The notes under the pieces were generated by a model. The model was given only the letters and a program-made list of their open reading frames with translations. It had not been told where the DNA came from and ran no database searches. The translations under genes were made by a program, and so were the position numbers. Of a DNA stretch of 64,000 nt, positions 41,067-51,559 are shown piece after piece. Each line of letters opens with the position of its first letter. Position 1 is the first letter of the stretch. The stretch comes from Liriodendron chinense (taxonomy: Eukaryota > Streptophyta > Magnoliopsida > Magnoliales > Magnoliaceae), in NCBI GenBank assembly GCA_003013855.2, contig ML058407.1, positions 4,482,372-4,546,371 on the forward strand. The letters run 5' to 3'.

Positions 41067-42379
41067 GTACGATCATCACATTGCCACCTGAACTTGAACA
41101 TCACATCATAAGCCCACGAGTTATCATGTAAACTCGTACAAGATACTTATGTCTATCCTCTCACAAGATAGAGCACGTCAAGAAAATACAGAGGAAAATA
41201 AGTTCAAGAAGACAAAGCAGCGACGAAAATAACATCAGGATCGAGTCCAGCAACTGACTTTGGTGTTCTAGTAGACTCAAGGAAAGCCTGAGGAACATCC
41301 ATTAACTTCATAAAAGAAAATACAAAGCAGAAGAAGGAAGCTCCATAACTTGTCATACGTGCATCGCGCAACCAATATTGATTACGGATTTTTATATATC
41401 AACTGTCAGGAGCGATTACAAAACTTCTATACGTCGATTACCAATATCGATTACAGGCTTCCACATGCCTTTCTTCGACAACAGTTACAGATCTTTGGAT
41501 GTATATCTTGTCCACTGGTATTAGCCGTGAATCTTTATACACATACTCTATTGACATCACTTGTAGACTTGCGTGTACATATATTCCGTCATTATTGTCA
41601 TGGATCTTCATATATATATATATATATATATTCTACTAGTATCGGTCATCGATCTTTACCTATGTTCCTCTAATCGACATCAGTCATAGGCTTCTACATA
41701 TCTGCCGTAATCTCCAGCTATCGGATTACATATATATGTCGTCATCCTCAGCTATTGGATTATATATATCTGACCCTATCAACACCTGTAGGATTCTATA
41801 ATCTTTTATTATCGCTTGTTATGAGACTATACATATATGTCGCCAACACCAGCTGGAGAATTCTATGGATCTCCCATCAGCATCATCAAAGAGTCACGAT
41901 TATGAATTCATACACTTACTGGTCGAATACTTCAAGGGATCAACAACGAGTGAAAGTAACCCCACACCATAATGAGTTTGCTACACAATAAACCAAGTCT
42001 GCATAACTAAGAAGGAAGTGACGAAGACGGAAGTACTATTAGAAGATAATAAGATTAGAAGGTTTGAAGTTTCAGTCTCACAAATCCTGGTTAAATCTGT
42101 TTTTTGCCTTCACGACGCGTCAATACAAGAGTTATAGCTGCAAAACTGGAAGGACAACAAGATCCCAAAGGGAAGCAAGAAGAACCAGAAGATCCTTATA
42201 CTTCCATGGTATGTCAACACTTAGATGGAGTCTACAAAATTGAAAAGGGAGGAAAAGTACTCTGTTAAAAAAATGAAAGAAATGGTTTAGCTGGACCTGG
42301 TTTATATACTTGAACCTAAGAACCGGTGCACTGCACTGGTAGAGCATAAATGCCTAGCGCAGCGCACCGGGGGGTCACT
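41067..42379. other. Non-coding sequence between C and LTR F; probable internal region of F
   Basis: No convincing gene. The right end, CGCACCGGGGGGTCACT, is a good polypurine tract just before the LTR start at 42380, so this is probably the 3' internal part of element F with C inserted in it. Its middle holds a degenerate minisatellite (separate entry). Confidence 0.5.
41370..41890 (+). repeat. Degenerate tandem repeat, about 33-42 bp period
   Basis: About 13-14 diverged units share a pattern of GGATTCTACATATATNTCG, then TCATC, then CAGCTAT or similar. Clear neighbours are at 41690-41770 (CAGCTATCGGATTACATATA, CAGCTATTGGATTATATATA). An (AT) run at 41610-41631 interrupts it. Confidence 0.6.
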
Positions 42380-43279
42380 TGTTAGGGCTCAAAATATCAC
42401 CAATGATAAAATAAGAAGTGATGACTCGAATACATTAGTTAAAGTCAGCAACAAACCTAGAAGCAATCAGGAAAGCAGTAGAGCGTTGGTGCGGTTCTAG
42501 CTCGAGCAGCTCGCGCAATCATAACCAAAACTGAAATCTGTCATTTCGGAGCTGATCTGGACATACGTATTGCCACCAAATGATCCGAAATGCCCAAAAA
42601 ATTCCTAACCTTCAAATTTGAACATCATGCGATGCATATTTTCGCCCGCACACCTCGAAGTACCTTTTCCCCCTCCTAGGAGCCGACTTAAGGATTCGAA
42701 TTGGGAAGGAACTACCGAAATTAACAGCATTTGACCATTTGCCAGCGGACACATTTATTCAGTAACATTATTAAAAGCCTAAAGTGCTCTGGCATCAATG
42801 ACTTTTATCCTAGAAAAGGTAGCTTTACATTGAATAGTCGAGGCCTGAAACCCGAATTTTTCTGAGTATAGGAACAGATACCAGCAAAGAGATCACTTCC
42901 AGTCAGAGGATGACTATGAAAGTAATATACATTTGAAGAAAATGATATTTCATGGGAAATATTACCAAGTCATGATCCGACAAGTCCAAGATCATCCAAT
43001 TTCGAATTATAACAAAGAAGATATGAGTTGTTCACTAAACACCGTACATTATAGATGGTATTGATCACTTGTGGCCTACTTTTGAAGATGAAAGAGACTT
43101 CTAAAGGTTACCATGATAGTTCTATTGCGTAGATCGCTGAAATAGCTTTCCGACGAGTATAAGAGTGTTTAGAACGATCCGTAATGAAGGAGTTATGACC
43201 ATTTTCGTGGAGGCGCGCAAGTACAGAAAAACATGCGCTCGGCCGAAAATGCTGAAAATTTCTAAGTCTAGAAGCTGCC

Positions 43280-43844
43280 AAGAGGGACATGTGCCCAGGG
43301 CATGTCCACATGCGCCTGGGGCATGGTCACATGCGCTCGGAGCCCCTTTTCCCTATCTTCAAGAGCCACATGCGCCCGGGGCATGCCACATGCGCCCAGG
43401 GCTATGCCACGTGCACCTGAAAACCCTCCTCGTGGACCCGAACCTGATTAGAAGACTATAAATAGCAGGAACACTCCCCTGAAACCACATGCACTCGCTC
43501 TGCCATCCCTTACCGGATGCCCTGGCCGGAATAGATTTCCTTGTCGGAATCCCTCGCCAGAAAGGATTTTTCCACCGAAGTCTAAATGCAGAGGGAGAGA
43601 GGGAGAGAAATCCTAAATATTCTAAGTAGTGGGAAGTCCGACTATTTCATAGAGGGACATGCGCCCATCACCCCTTGCTTCAAATACTTACAAAACATTC
43701 CAAGTAGTGGGGCTTTCCCACTCTGCGGAGGGACATACACCCACCCTTTTGATTGGAAAAAATACAAAAAGTGGCTAAGTGCCATACCAACATGCACCCA
43801 CCATCCAGGACCAGGTGCATGTGCTATGACACATGCGCCTGGGA

Positions 43845-43888
<44 letters not shown>

Positions 43889-43990
43889 GAAATTCGGGTA
43901 CATGCGCCTGGGAGGGGGCACATGCGCCCACCTCTAGGCTGCATGCGCCCATTCCTACATGACATGCGCCCACTCCTACACGGCATGTGC
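43280..43990 (+). repeat. Cluster of ACATGCGCC-type motifs and a (CT)n tract in LTR F
   Basis: At least a dozen ACATGCGCCY or close variants occur between 43280 and 43990, together with a (CT)19 microsatellite at 43847-43884. They span the TATA box and the presumed start of R. Open frames here (for example 43586-44140) are products of the low-complexity sequence. Confidence 0.7.
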
Positions 43991-44520
43991 CCACTCTCAC
44001 TCCCTAATTTTCTCCAAAACGCCCAACACTTATCCAATGCTGCAACTCTGAAAACTGCATTGCACATCTCTCTGCACTGCACTACACTGCATACCTGCAC
44101 CTGTACTACACACTGCACACCTTATTTCCATTTACTTTAAGTTATTTATGTAAATAAGGAAGTACCCCATTTGGATTCAATAAAAAATACTAAAAAAATA
44201 AATTCCCAACAACGAAGATTTTGATTTTCCATCCGAAGTACAAATCGCAACTTTTTAGCACTCCCCAAAAAGTTTGCCTTTTGATTGAAGGGGTTTTCTT
44301 CGAATCTAAACCGTCCCAAAAATCTAAAATATCCTAATTATGATAAAACAGCAAAGTCCGGTGAAATATTCATGATATTTTATGGTCGATTTGTGGATAT
44401 ATAAAAAATTCAGATTTTTACTTAGAATTTTCAGGCAGCGAAATGACCAGAATATCGTTTTAGTGCAAATTTGTACAGAAATGGAGTTATGACTAGATAA
44501 TATTGATTGCTTCATGCATT

Positions 44521-44650
44521 AACACCCATCTTACTTAATCTAGCATTCATTCATGCTTAATCTAGCATTCATCTTGCTTAATCCAGCACTCGTCTCTGCT
44601 TAATCTAGCACTCATCTTTACTTAATTTAGCATTCATTTAACTCGACATG
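44521..44650 (+). repeat. Short minisatellite in LTR F
   Basis: About six imperfect copies of CTTAATCTAGCATTCATC, roughly 20 bp each. Confidence 0.7.
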
Positions 44651-45879
44651 TATTTAACTTCACATGGCATACATACTATTGTTTTCTTATATACATTCAT
44701 TGTCATATGACATATCTTCTATTGTACTCATCACATACAATCAATCTCATATGATATACATTCAATTACATTCATCGTACATTGAAGATCCCTTATCTCG
44801 TTACAATGCCCTACACATTTATGCATGCGTGAGTAGGTTCTCTTCTTATCTCTCGTTGCGTATTAGCTATCAACAAAGGTGTGAGGTCGGGATCACTTCT
44901 GAAGACGAGTCAACAGACTCCAACCTTACTCGACAACTGATTATAGGAACTTTGTATCTATTATATTCATTACACAATTAGGGTTCACCCCTTATTGAGG
45001 CTCAAGACTAACCAAAAGGGACTATGGTTATCACAAGAAACCACAAACAAAAGAGTTCTAACAAAGCTTGAAACATTCTTCTATGGATTGCCTTTATGAA
45101 AAAGACAGTCGATGCCCTACCCATCGACAACGGGTCCGTCGGTTAAGTTGATGAGGTAGTTGTGGAGTGCTTTCCTAAGGTCACCCGTCATAAAAATACG
45201 GGCGTGGGCCTTGGGTTGTGCCAACCAACATTCGATGCTCGTGTATTCCAGAGGCCAACGGCCCAGAGTTGCACTACTTGATGAAATCCTGACAGTCTCT
45301 CAACCCAGACAATCTGAAAGAAAATGGGACGTAGACATCCGACCTGTCTAGAAATATGGCTCAGTCCATAACAAGAAAACAAATAGGACTATATGACTCT
45401 GAACTTAAGACCATGATCCCTGACGATTTAAATTACTTGCTCAATCTATCCGGGCTTTCTTTCTAATATTCTATCTATTGTATAACTATATTCATAGTGG
45501 AATCTTGTCGCTTTGTGCCATGGTTTTCTCCCTAAGGGTTTCCACGTAAAAATCTGTGTTGTTTGTGATTTGTTTTATTTACATTCATGCTCTCTTAATG
45601 CTTTATTTAACTTATCTATGATGTATGCATTCAATTACTTTTGCCTTTTAATCAAGGGTGATCATCCATTGATGTAATTAAAGGCTCGTGACCAGTATCA
45701 CAGCCTAAAATGTAAAAGATCTCAGAATCTCTAGAATAAAATTCACCCTGCGATATCTCTCTTGTGTACACTTGGTGATTGCTTATGATTATCTATGAAT
45801 ATCTCTATACTCAGAATTCCCCCAGAATAATGAAACACAGGAAAAACTGCTGACGACCATGATTTTTCTAGTTTTAACA

Positions 45880-46074
45880 CATAGTATCCTGTGTTATCCC
45901 ATATTCAGCTAGTATTCTTTTCATGCATATAAACTGTATACATGCACTTCCTGCAGCTATGTATTCAGCTTCTGCAGTTGATAAAGAAACTGAATTTTCT
46001 TTCTTACTCATCCATGAGACAAGACAATAATTACCAATATAAAAACATGCACCCACTTGTTGATTTCCTGTCAT
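45880..46074 (-). pseudogene. Copia RNase H fragment of G
   Basis: The minus strand reads VSWMSKKENSVSLSTAEAEY, then the helix IAAGSACIQFICMKRILAEYG and ITQDTM, where LTR F begins. S-T-A-E-A-E-Y contains the conserved acidic residue of copia RNase H. The third catalytic Asp (usually in YCDN) is lost. Confidence 0.85.
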
Positions 46075-46110
46075 TAATATTACTAGCTCAATTAGCGTTA
46101 GAAAATCCTG

Positions 46111-46973
46111 CTAATTGAGATGAAGTATCACATGGATACTATAGTCCAAGATTGGTTTAACAACATATCGAAGTAAGCGTTTCACAGTAGTTAAATGTGG
46201 TTCTTTAGGATCAGATTGATATCTAGCACACACACCTACACTGAATTCAATATCAGGTCTATCAGCAGTTAAGTACAGTATGCTTCTAATCATACTTCTA
46301 TATAAGTGAGAATCTACACTCTTACTAAGTTCATATTTTGATAATCGCAGTGTAGTGCTCATTAGAGAATCATAATTTCTACCATTATTTGAATCAAATT
46401 TCTTAACTAAGCTTGGAGCATACTTGTTTGACATAAAAAGATACATTCTTTCAGCTGTTTGACTTGAAATCTAAGAAAGTAGGTTAGTTCACCAACCGTA
46501 CTCATTTCAAATTCAGACTTCATAAGTTCTGCAAATTTAAAAGACAGATTAGTAGAAGTTGATCCATATATAATATCATCTACATATATCTGTATAATTA
46601 AAATATCATTATTTGAATGTTTGACAAATAAGGTTTTGTCAACACTACCCATTTGAAAATCATGGTTAATCAGAAATTGGGTCAATTTATCATACCATCC
46701 TCTTAGTGCCTGTTTTAGACCATAAAGAACTTTCTTAAGTCGAAATACATGATTTGGAAGTTTTGAATTTTCAAATCCTTTGGGTTGTTCTATATACACT
46801 TCCTCATGTAAATGACCATTAAGAAAAATACTTTTTACATCCATTTGATAAATTTTAAAACGTTTAAAACAAACGATGGATATGAACAGTCTTATAGATT
46901 TAAGGCGAGCAACTGGTGTAAAGGTTTCATCATAATCTATGCATTCAATTTGAGTGTACCGTTGTGTAACCAA
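46111..46973 (-). pseudogene. Copia reverse transcriptase of G
   Basis: The frames give VTQRYTQIECIDYDETFTPV, MDVKSIFLNGHLHEEVYIEQ, GLKQALRGWYDKL and the catalytic IYVDDIIYGST at about 46560-46600. These are followed by the thumb and, in another frame, SVDSHLYRSMIRSILYLTAD, RPDIEFSVGVCARY. In copia elements the expected words are MDVKTAFLNG and GLKQAPRAWY, so several residues have drifted. A frameshift separates 46407-46973 from 46111-46446. Confidence 0.87.
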
Positions 46974-47019
46974 TCGAGCCTTGTTCCTAATAATATTTTC
47001 AAGTTCATTTGATTTATTT

Positions 47020-47631
47020 TTAAAAATTCACTTAGTTTCAACTACATTTTTATCAGATGGACGAGAAACAAGATACCATACATCATTCCGAACAAATTGA
47101 TTCAGCTCATCTTGCATGACTAACATCCAATTTTCATCTAGTGCTTCATTTACGTTAGACAGTTCTATTTGTTAAGTAAAGCATACTTGACTAAAAATCT
47201 CTTCTATCTGACTCCGAGTTCGTACACTAGTAAGTGGATCACCCAAATTTTGAGTTTGTGGATGATCGCTTACTAATCAGAGTTTAACTTCATTTGGATT
47301 AGATGGTGATATTTTTATATCACCATCATCTTTAAAAGAGCTGGAGTTTTGATCTTGGTCGTTAATGACCATATTTATGGATTCTTGAATCACTCAAGTT
47401 CTTTTATTTAGAACTCGATATGCACGATTGTTTGTAGTATACCCTAGAAAAATGCCTTCATCACTTTTAGCATCAAACTTTCCAACATTTTTCCGGTCAT
47501 GTAAAATGTAACACAAGCTTCCGAATATTCAAAGATTTTCACCGATGGTTTCTTATCAAACCACATTTCATATGATGTCTTATTCTTACCTGCTCTAACA
47601 TATACACGATTAGCAATTTAATAAGCAATAT
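47020..47631 (-). pseudogene. Linker between integrase and RT of G
   Basis: Broken frames show the N-terminal RT phrase ELNQFVRNDVWYLVSRPSDK and, before it, the integrase C-terminal words of copia elements (DEGIFLGYT-like near 47450, KVFDAKSDEG). Stops are frequent. It is included because it joins the two recognised domains. Confidence 0.6.
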
Positions 47632-48018
47632 TCACAGCTCAGCCAAAAAACTCTTTGGTAAATTCTTACTATTTAGCAAAACATTTATCATCTCTTGTAG
47701 AATTCTATTCTTTTTCTCAGCAACTCCATTTTGCTGAGGTGTTTTTGGAGTTGAAAACTCATGTAAAATACCATGATCTTCACAGTATTTTTGAAAATTG
47801 CTATTTTTAAATTCAGTTCCATAATCACTTCTAATTCTAGTGACACACAATTGTTTTTCAATCTGAATTCGTTTGATGATCTTTTTGGCTTCATCAAATG
47901 TTTCAGACTTTTCTCTCAGAAAAGCTACCCAAGAGAATCGAATAAAGTCATCAACTATAACTAAGAAGTACCTTTTACCACCCTTACTCTCCGTTCGAGT
48001 TGGTCCAACTAAATCCAT
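47632..48018 (-). pseudogene. Copia integrase core of G
   Basis: The minus strand reads MDLVGPTRTESKGGKRYFLV, VDDFIRFSWVAFL, RSDYGTEFKN and NGVAEKKNRILQEM. The first and second Asp and the Glu of the D-D-E triad are all present. The frame ends at 47632. It would insert cDNA into chromosomes. Confidence 0.88.
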
Positions 48019-48081
48019 GTGGAGAAGTTCAATGGGTCTAGATGTGGCTAGAGAGTTTATTTTCTTATGACAAATTCTTAT

Positions 48082-48642
48082 TTATTTGCCAACTTGACAA
48101 GAGCCACATACTTTGTTTTCTTTTTGGCTTAGTTTGGGTAAATCACGTAAGTGATCCCTTTTACTCAATTTATATAAGTCTCTGAAGTTCACATGTCCAA
48201 CTCGTTGATGCCAAAGTTCAGATTCATCAAGTTGGGCCATGTAACATGAATACTTCTTTGAGCAACTTCGATAAATTATGTAGCAATTTTCAGAGGTCCT
48301 GCAACCATGTAAAATTACATCTCCTATTTTATTCAGAATTTGACATCCGCGATCAGAAAATTTTACACTATGATTATTGTCGTAGATTTGTGAAATACTA
48401 AGCAAGTTATGTTTTAATCCTTCAACATATAAAACATTTTTAAACAAAGGAAGATTAGGGAGTTGAACATTACCTTGGCCAATGATTTTACAATGGCTAC
48501 CATCTCCGAAAGTGACATCGCCTCCATCAATCTTGTTGATGTTTGATAATATACCTTTGTCACCTGTTATATGTCTTGAACAACTACTATCCAAGTACCA
48601 TTTTGTATGACTACTGGCTTTGAAAGCAGTGTGGATCACCAA
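48082..48642 (-). pseudogene. Copia protease and pre-integrase domain of G
   Basis: The motif WYLDSSCSRHITGDKGIL is the copia aspartic protease site, but the usual D-S-G is D-S-S here. After VTFGDGSHCKIIGQGN and VLYVEGLKHNLLSISQI comes the pre-integrase zinc region ELWHQRVGHVNFRDLYKLSK, ending C-G-S-C-Q-V-G-K (H-H-C-C ligands visible). Confidence 0.85.
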
Positions 48643-48699
48643 ACATTTATTTTTAGGAATTTACTTCATAATGGTTTGGACTTAAGTGGATCCTTCTTT

Positions 48700-49404
48700 T
48701 CTTGAGGAGAATGAGACATTTGTGTCTTTTCTTGAGGAGAATGAGACATCCTTCTTTACTCAAACTTACTCCTAATTCGTACCAATAGTTCTTTGAGTAA
48801 GTTTATGATTCTCAGAATAAGTGAAGAAGAATCACCTTTGTTGTTGGTTGAGATTTTCAAAGTCTTTTGAAAAGGTTTTATACTTTTTAACTCTTTCTAA
48901 ATTTCATTCTTGGAATGCGAAGATTCACCTTTTACAAAGATGGTAGGTGATGTCTTTGGCTTTTGATTGAACTTGTTGTAGCCAAGACCTGATCTATCAC
49001 CATAAGGTATGAAAAAGTGAAGAATCTCTTCTACTATGTCTTTGAATTTTTCAGAATCCTTCAACTTCTTAAGAATGAGCAATTCAGATTTTAGAGAATT
49101 AAAATCAGTTTGAAGTTTTTCAAAATCTTCATTTCTGATTTTCAAATCTAGTTTACATTTTTCAAAGCAGTCAGAAAAATGTGATTTTTTCAAAATACAT
49201 TTGTCAAGTTCTAATTGTAGTTCATCACACATTTTCTTTGAAATTTTAAGTTTGGATAATATCTTACAACTTTCATTATACAAGGCATTGTAAGCTTCTT
49301 GAAGATCTTCTTCATTCTCAGATTCATTTCTGGATGTCTCATATCTAGAGTTATCATTGTCTTCAAAAGGAGAAATTTTGGCAATGATCACGAAAAATGT
49401 TGTA
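48700..49404 (-). pseudogene. Copia gag C-terminal part of G
   Basis: This is an acidic and then coiled-coil rich segment (EEDLQEAYNALYNESCKILSK, LELDKCILKKSHFSDCFEKC) followed by GLGYNKFNQKPKTSPTIFVK, typical of the later part of gag in long copia elements. The N-terminal residues of the open frame (above 49405) are satellite sequence, so the true start is missing. Confidence 0.7.
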
Positions 49405-50122
49405 CATCTTCTCCATGGTCCAAAGAAGTGTGACACAGGATTTTATCCCATCGCATCGTTTCACTTTACATTAATTCTCCTACGAATGTCCCGGTCGATG
49501 TGAACTAAGTTCTTGTCCTATTCCAGTGGGCTAGAGCTGAATCGAAATATGTCGATTGCCCTCTCCATGGTCAGAACAAACATGACAGAAGGTTCCATCC
49601 CCATCGGATGAATATTTCATCGCAACATTCCACTTCACATGTATTCTCCTAAGAACGTCTTGCTCGATATGAACTCAGTTCCTGCCCCGTTTGGGCGACC
49701 TAGAGCCGACACAAAATATGTCATTTGCCCTCTACATGCTGGGAGCAAGCGCAGCACAAGATTCCATCTAGTTCGGATGATTATTTCGTCGCATCATTCC
49801 ACTTTACATGAATTCTCCCGCAAACGTCCTGGTTGATGTGAACTCAGTTCCTGCCCCGTCCGGGTGGGCCAGAGCCAACATGAAATATGTCGTTCGCCCT
49901 CTACATGTTAAGAACAAGCACAACACAAGATTTCATTCAGATCGGACGATTATTTCGTTGCATCATTCCACTTGATATGAATTCTCCTGCGAATATCCCG
50001 GTTGATGTGAACTCAGTTCTTACCCCGTCCAGGTAGGCCAAAGCCGACTTGAAATATGTCATTCGCCCTCTACATGCTGGGAACAAGCATGACACAAGAT
50101 TCCATCCAGATCGGACGATTAC
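49405..50122 (+). repeat. 169-bp satellite array, left block
   Basis: The marker GAACTCAGTTC (or GAACTAAGTTC) recurs at 49502, 49671, 49840 and 50009, exactly 169 bp apart. Units share TTCCATCC, CATCATTCCACTTCACATG, AATTCTCCTACGAACGTCC and ATATGTCGTTCGCCCTC. Copies are roughly 80-90% similar by eye. The left end is fused to the copia remnant G. Confidence 0.92.
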
Positions 50123-51559
50123 TGTTGAGCTCTGAATTGTGCATATTTTAACCCCAATTCATCATGCATTATGTATGGTTTGCATGTTTAAAGACTAATC
50201 TAATACATATTTTTGTGATTGTAGGAATGAGAAAGAGACTTCACCAATTCATGGTTAAAAGAGTCACTTTGTATGCATTGAAGATCAATCAAACAAAGCT
50301 AAGAGGTGGAGGAAAGAAGCAAGAAAGAAAGAAAAGAGAAAAAGAAGAAAATACAAAAAAAAAGTCTCAAAGATCTGTCCAAAGACCGATTGCCCTGACC
50401 AGTCCTCAATAGTCCAAAAACTCAGATCTTGCTGGACAGTTTTTGAGCTTCAAAGGCTGGTCCTCAGTGTTTCAGAAACTCCAATTTTCAGTTTCTAAAT
50501 TTGGGTTTCCAAAGTGCGGAAGGACTTTGCGTTTTCTCGAATCTTCTAAGTTGGGTGCAAAGGGATCTAAGCTATAAAAGGACACCTCTACTCCCTTCCT
50601 AAGGCATCTAGCAACGTGGGGTGCAAAGGGATCAAGACCTATGAAGCTTCCTACAACTAGTTCTTCTTCTAGTTCTAGTTCTAGTTTTTGTTTATGCTTT
50701 CTTTTAGTTAACTCTCAGCTAGAGCTGAGAGGGGAATCTTCTTATTTTTTAGTCATGCTTTAATCCTTTGATTTCAAATTATGTTTTAACTTTTGAATGA
50801 TACATTATGGTTTGAATAGAGTTGATAGTTTTAGATGATTCAGGGAGTTTGTGTGCTAAGTACAGGAGTTTTTGTTGGATTTCTGAGATTAATCAGATTG
50901 GTGTATGGGTTATTGATTGACAGAAGCCTTTAATTTGTCGTGATTTCTGGATATGGTGAATGCTTCGAGTTCTCCATGAATCAAAATAGTGGAATTTCTA
51001 TTAGAACTATGATGAAAAGTCCATGTATCTTTTGTAGAATCTGAGATAGTTGTTGTTGTTTGTTGAATTGGTTTAATTGGAGTTCTAATCATTGGTTGTA
51101 GTTACGTCTAGTGACAGGATTTGATGAAAGCTATGGTTGTAATCTCAACTAGATTGGAAAGAGGCTTGGCCTATACAATTGAGTATGCCCAAGGCCTGAG
51201 CTTTATTGAGGGAATCAAACCAATGAACACTCATCTATTTCAAATAGTTTGTGAAGCCTTGATTACCATAGCTTCCAGTTGGATAAAGACAGAAATTCGA
51301 TTCCAGTTGTGTTAAGAATCAAATCATTAGATTAAGAATGGTTAATACTAGAAGAGGATCCTTGATGCTCTAGTCTTTCTCAATTCTCAGATTTTTCTCG
51401 TTTAATGCTTTTTACTTAGTTCTTAAAACTGATTTTCTAAACTCCTTATATTCTAGTTATTAGAATAGTTTGAATTATTTACCTCTTCTCTGTGGATCGA
51501 CCTCGATCTTACCGAGAATTATTACTACATCGTAGCCTTGCACTTGAGGTGAGAGAACA
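50123..51559 (+). mobile_element. Solo LTR S (1437 bp), same family as the LTRs of element H
   Basis: It begins TGTTGAGCTC, ends GAGAGAACA and is flanked by ATTAC (50118-50122) and ATTAT (51560-51564). Deleting it rejoins one satellite unit at GATTATTTCGT. The TATA box TATAAAAG is at 50573-50580. The last 150 bp (CTCTGTGGATCGACCTCGAT, TACCGAGAATTATTACTACA, GCCTTGCACTTGAGG) are the reverse complement of 54235-54380 and 63046-63200 in element H. No coding capacity. Confidence 0.88.

Larger units (their letters stand above)
42380..45879 (+). repeat. LTR F (about 3.5 kb), family 2, diverged
   Basis: It starts TGTTAGGGCTC after a G-rich polypurine-like tract and ends CTAGTTTTAACA. TATAAATA is at 43457-43464, followed by CCGG-rich repeats like those after the TATA box of A. 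The last 900 bp (44980-45879) align with the end of A's LTR (GACTATGGTTA, CAGTCGATGCCCTACCCAT, ACCTGTC...CTCAGTCCATAAC, CTTTTAATCAAGGGT, ATCTCTAGAATAAAAT). It abuts the copia remnant G, which breaks off inside RNase H at 45880, so F was inserted in G. The left boundary is less certain than the right. Confidence 0.72.
45880..49404 (-). mobile_element. Element G: truncated Ty1/copia element, minus strand
   Basis: From high to low coordinates there are the gag C-terminal part, aspartic protease, pre-integrase domain, integrase, RT and part of RNase H, the copia order. The gag end runs into the satellite array at about 49405 and the RNase H end is cut by LTR F at 45880. No LTR of G is present. 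Multiple stops and frameshifts show long decay, and it is the oldest coding element in the window by position in the nest. Confidence 0.88.

Noticed and set aside
41067..41090. Possible primer-binding site after the LTR of C
   Set aside because: GTACGATCATCAC has no TGGCGCC-like sequence; with the polypurine tract upstream, this is the outer flank of a 3' LTR.
43586..44140. Long frame with a Ser-Leu repeat
   Set aside because: It is generated by the (CT)19 tract and ACATGCGCC repeats in LTR F; no domain and wrong context.
48700..48760. Short direct repeat TCTTTTCTTGAGGAGAATGAGACAT-like in G
   Set aside because: A local 30-bp duplication in a decayed copia gag region; nothing suggests function.
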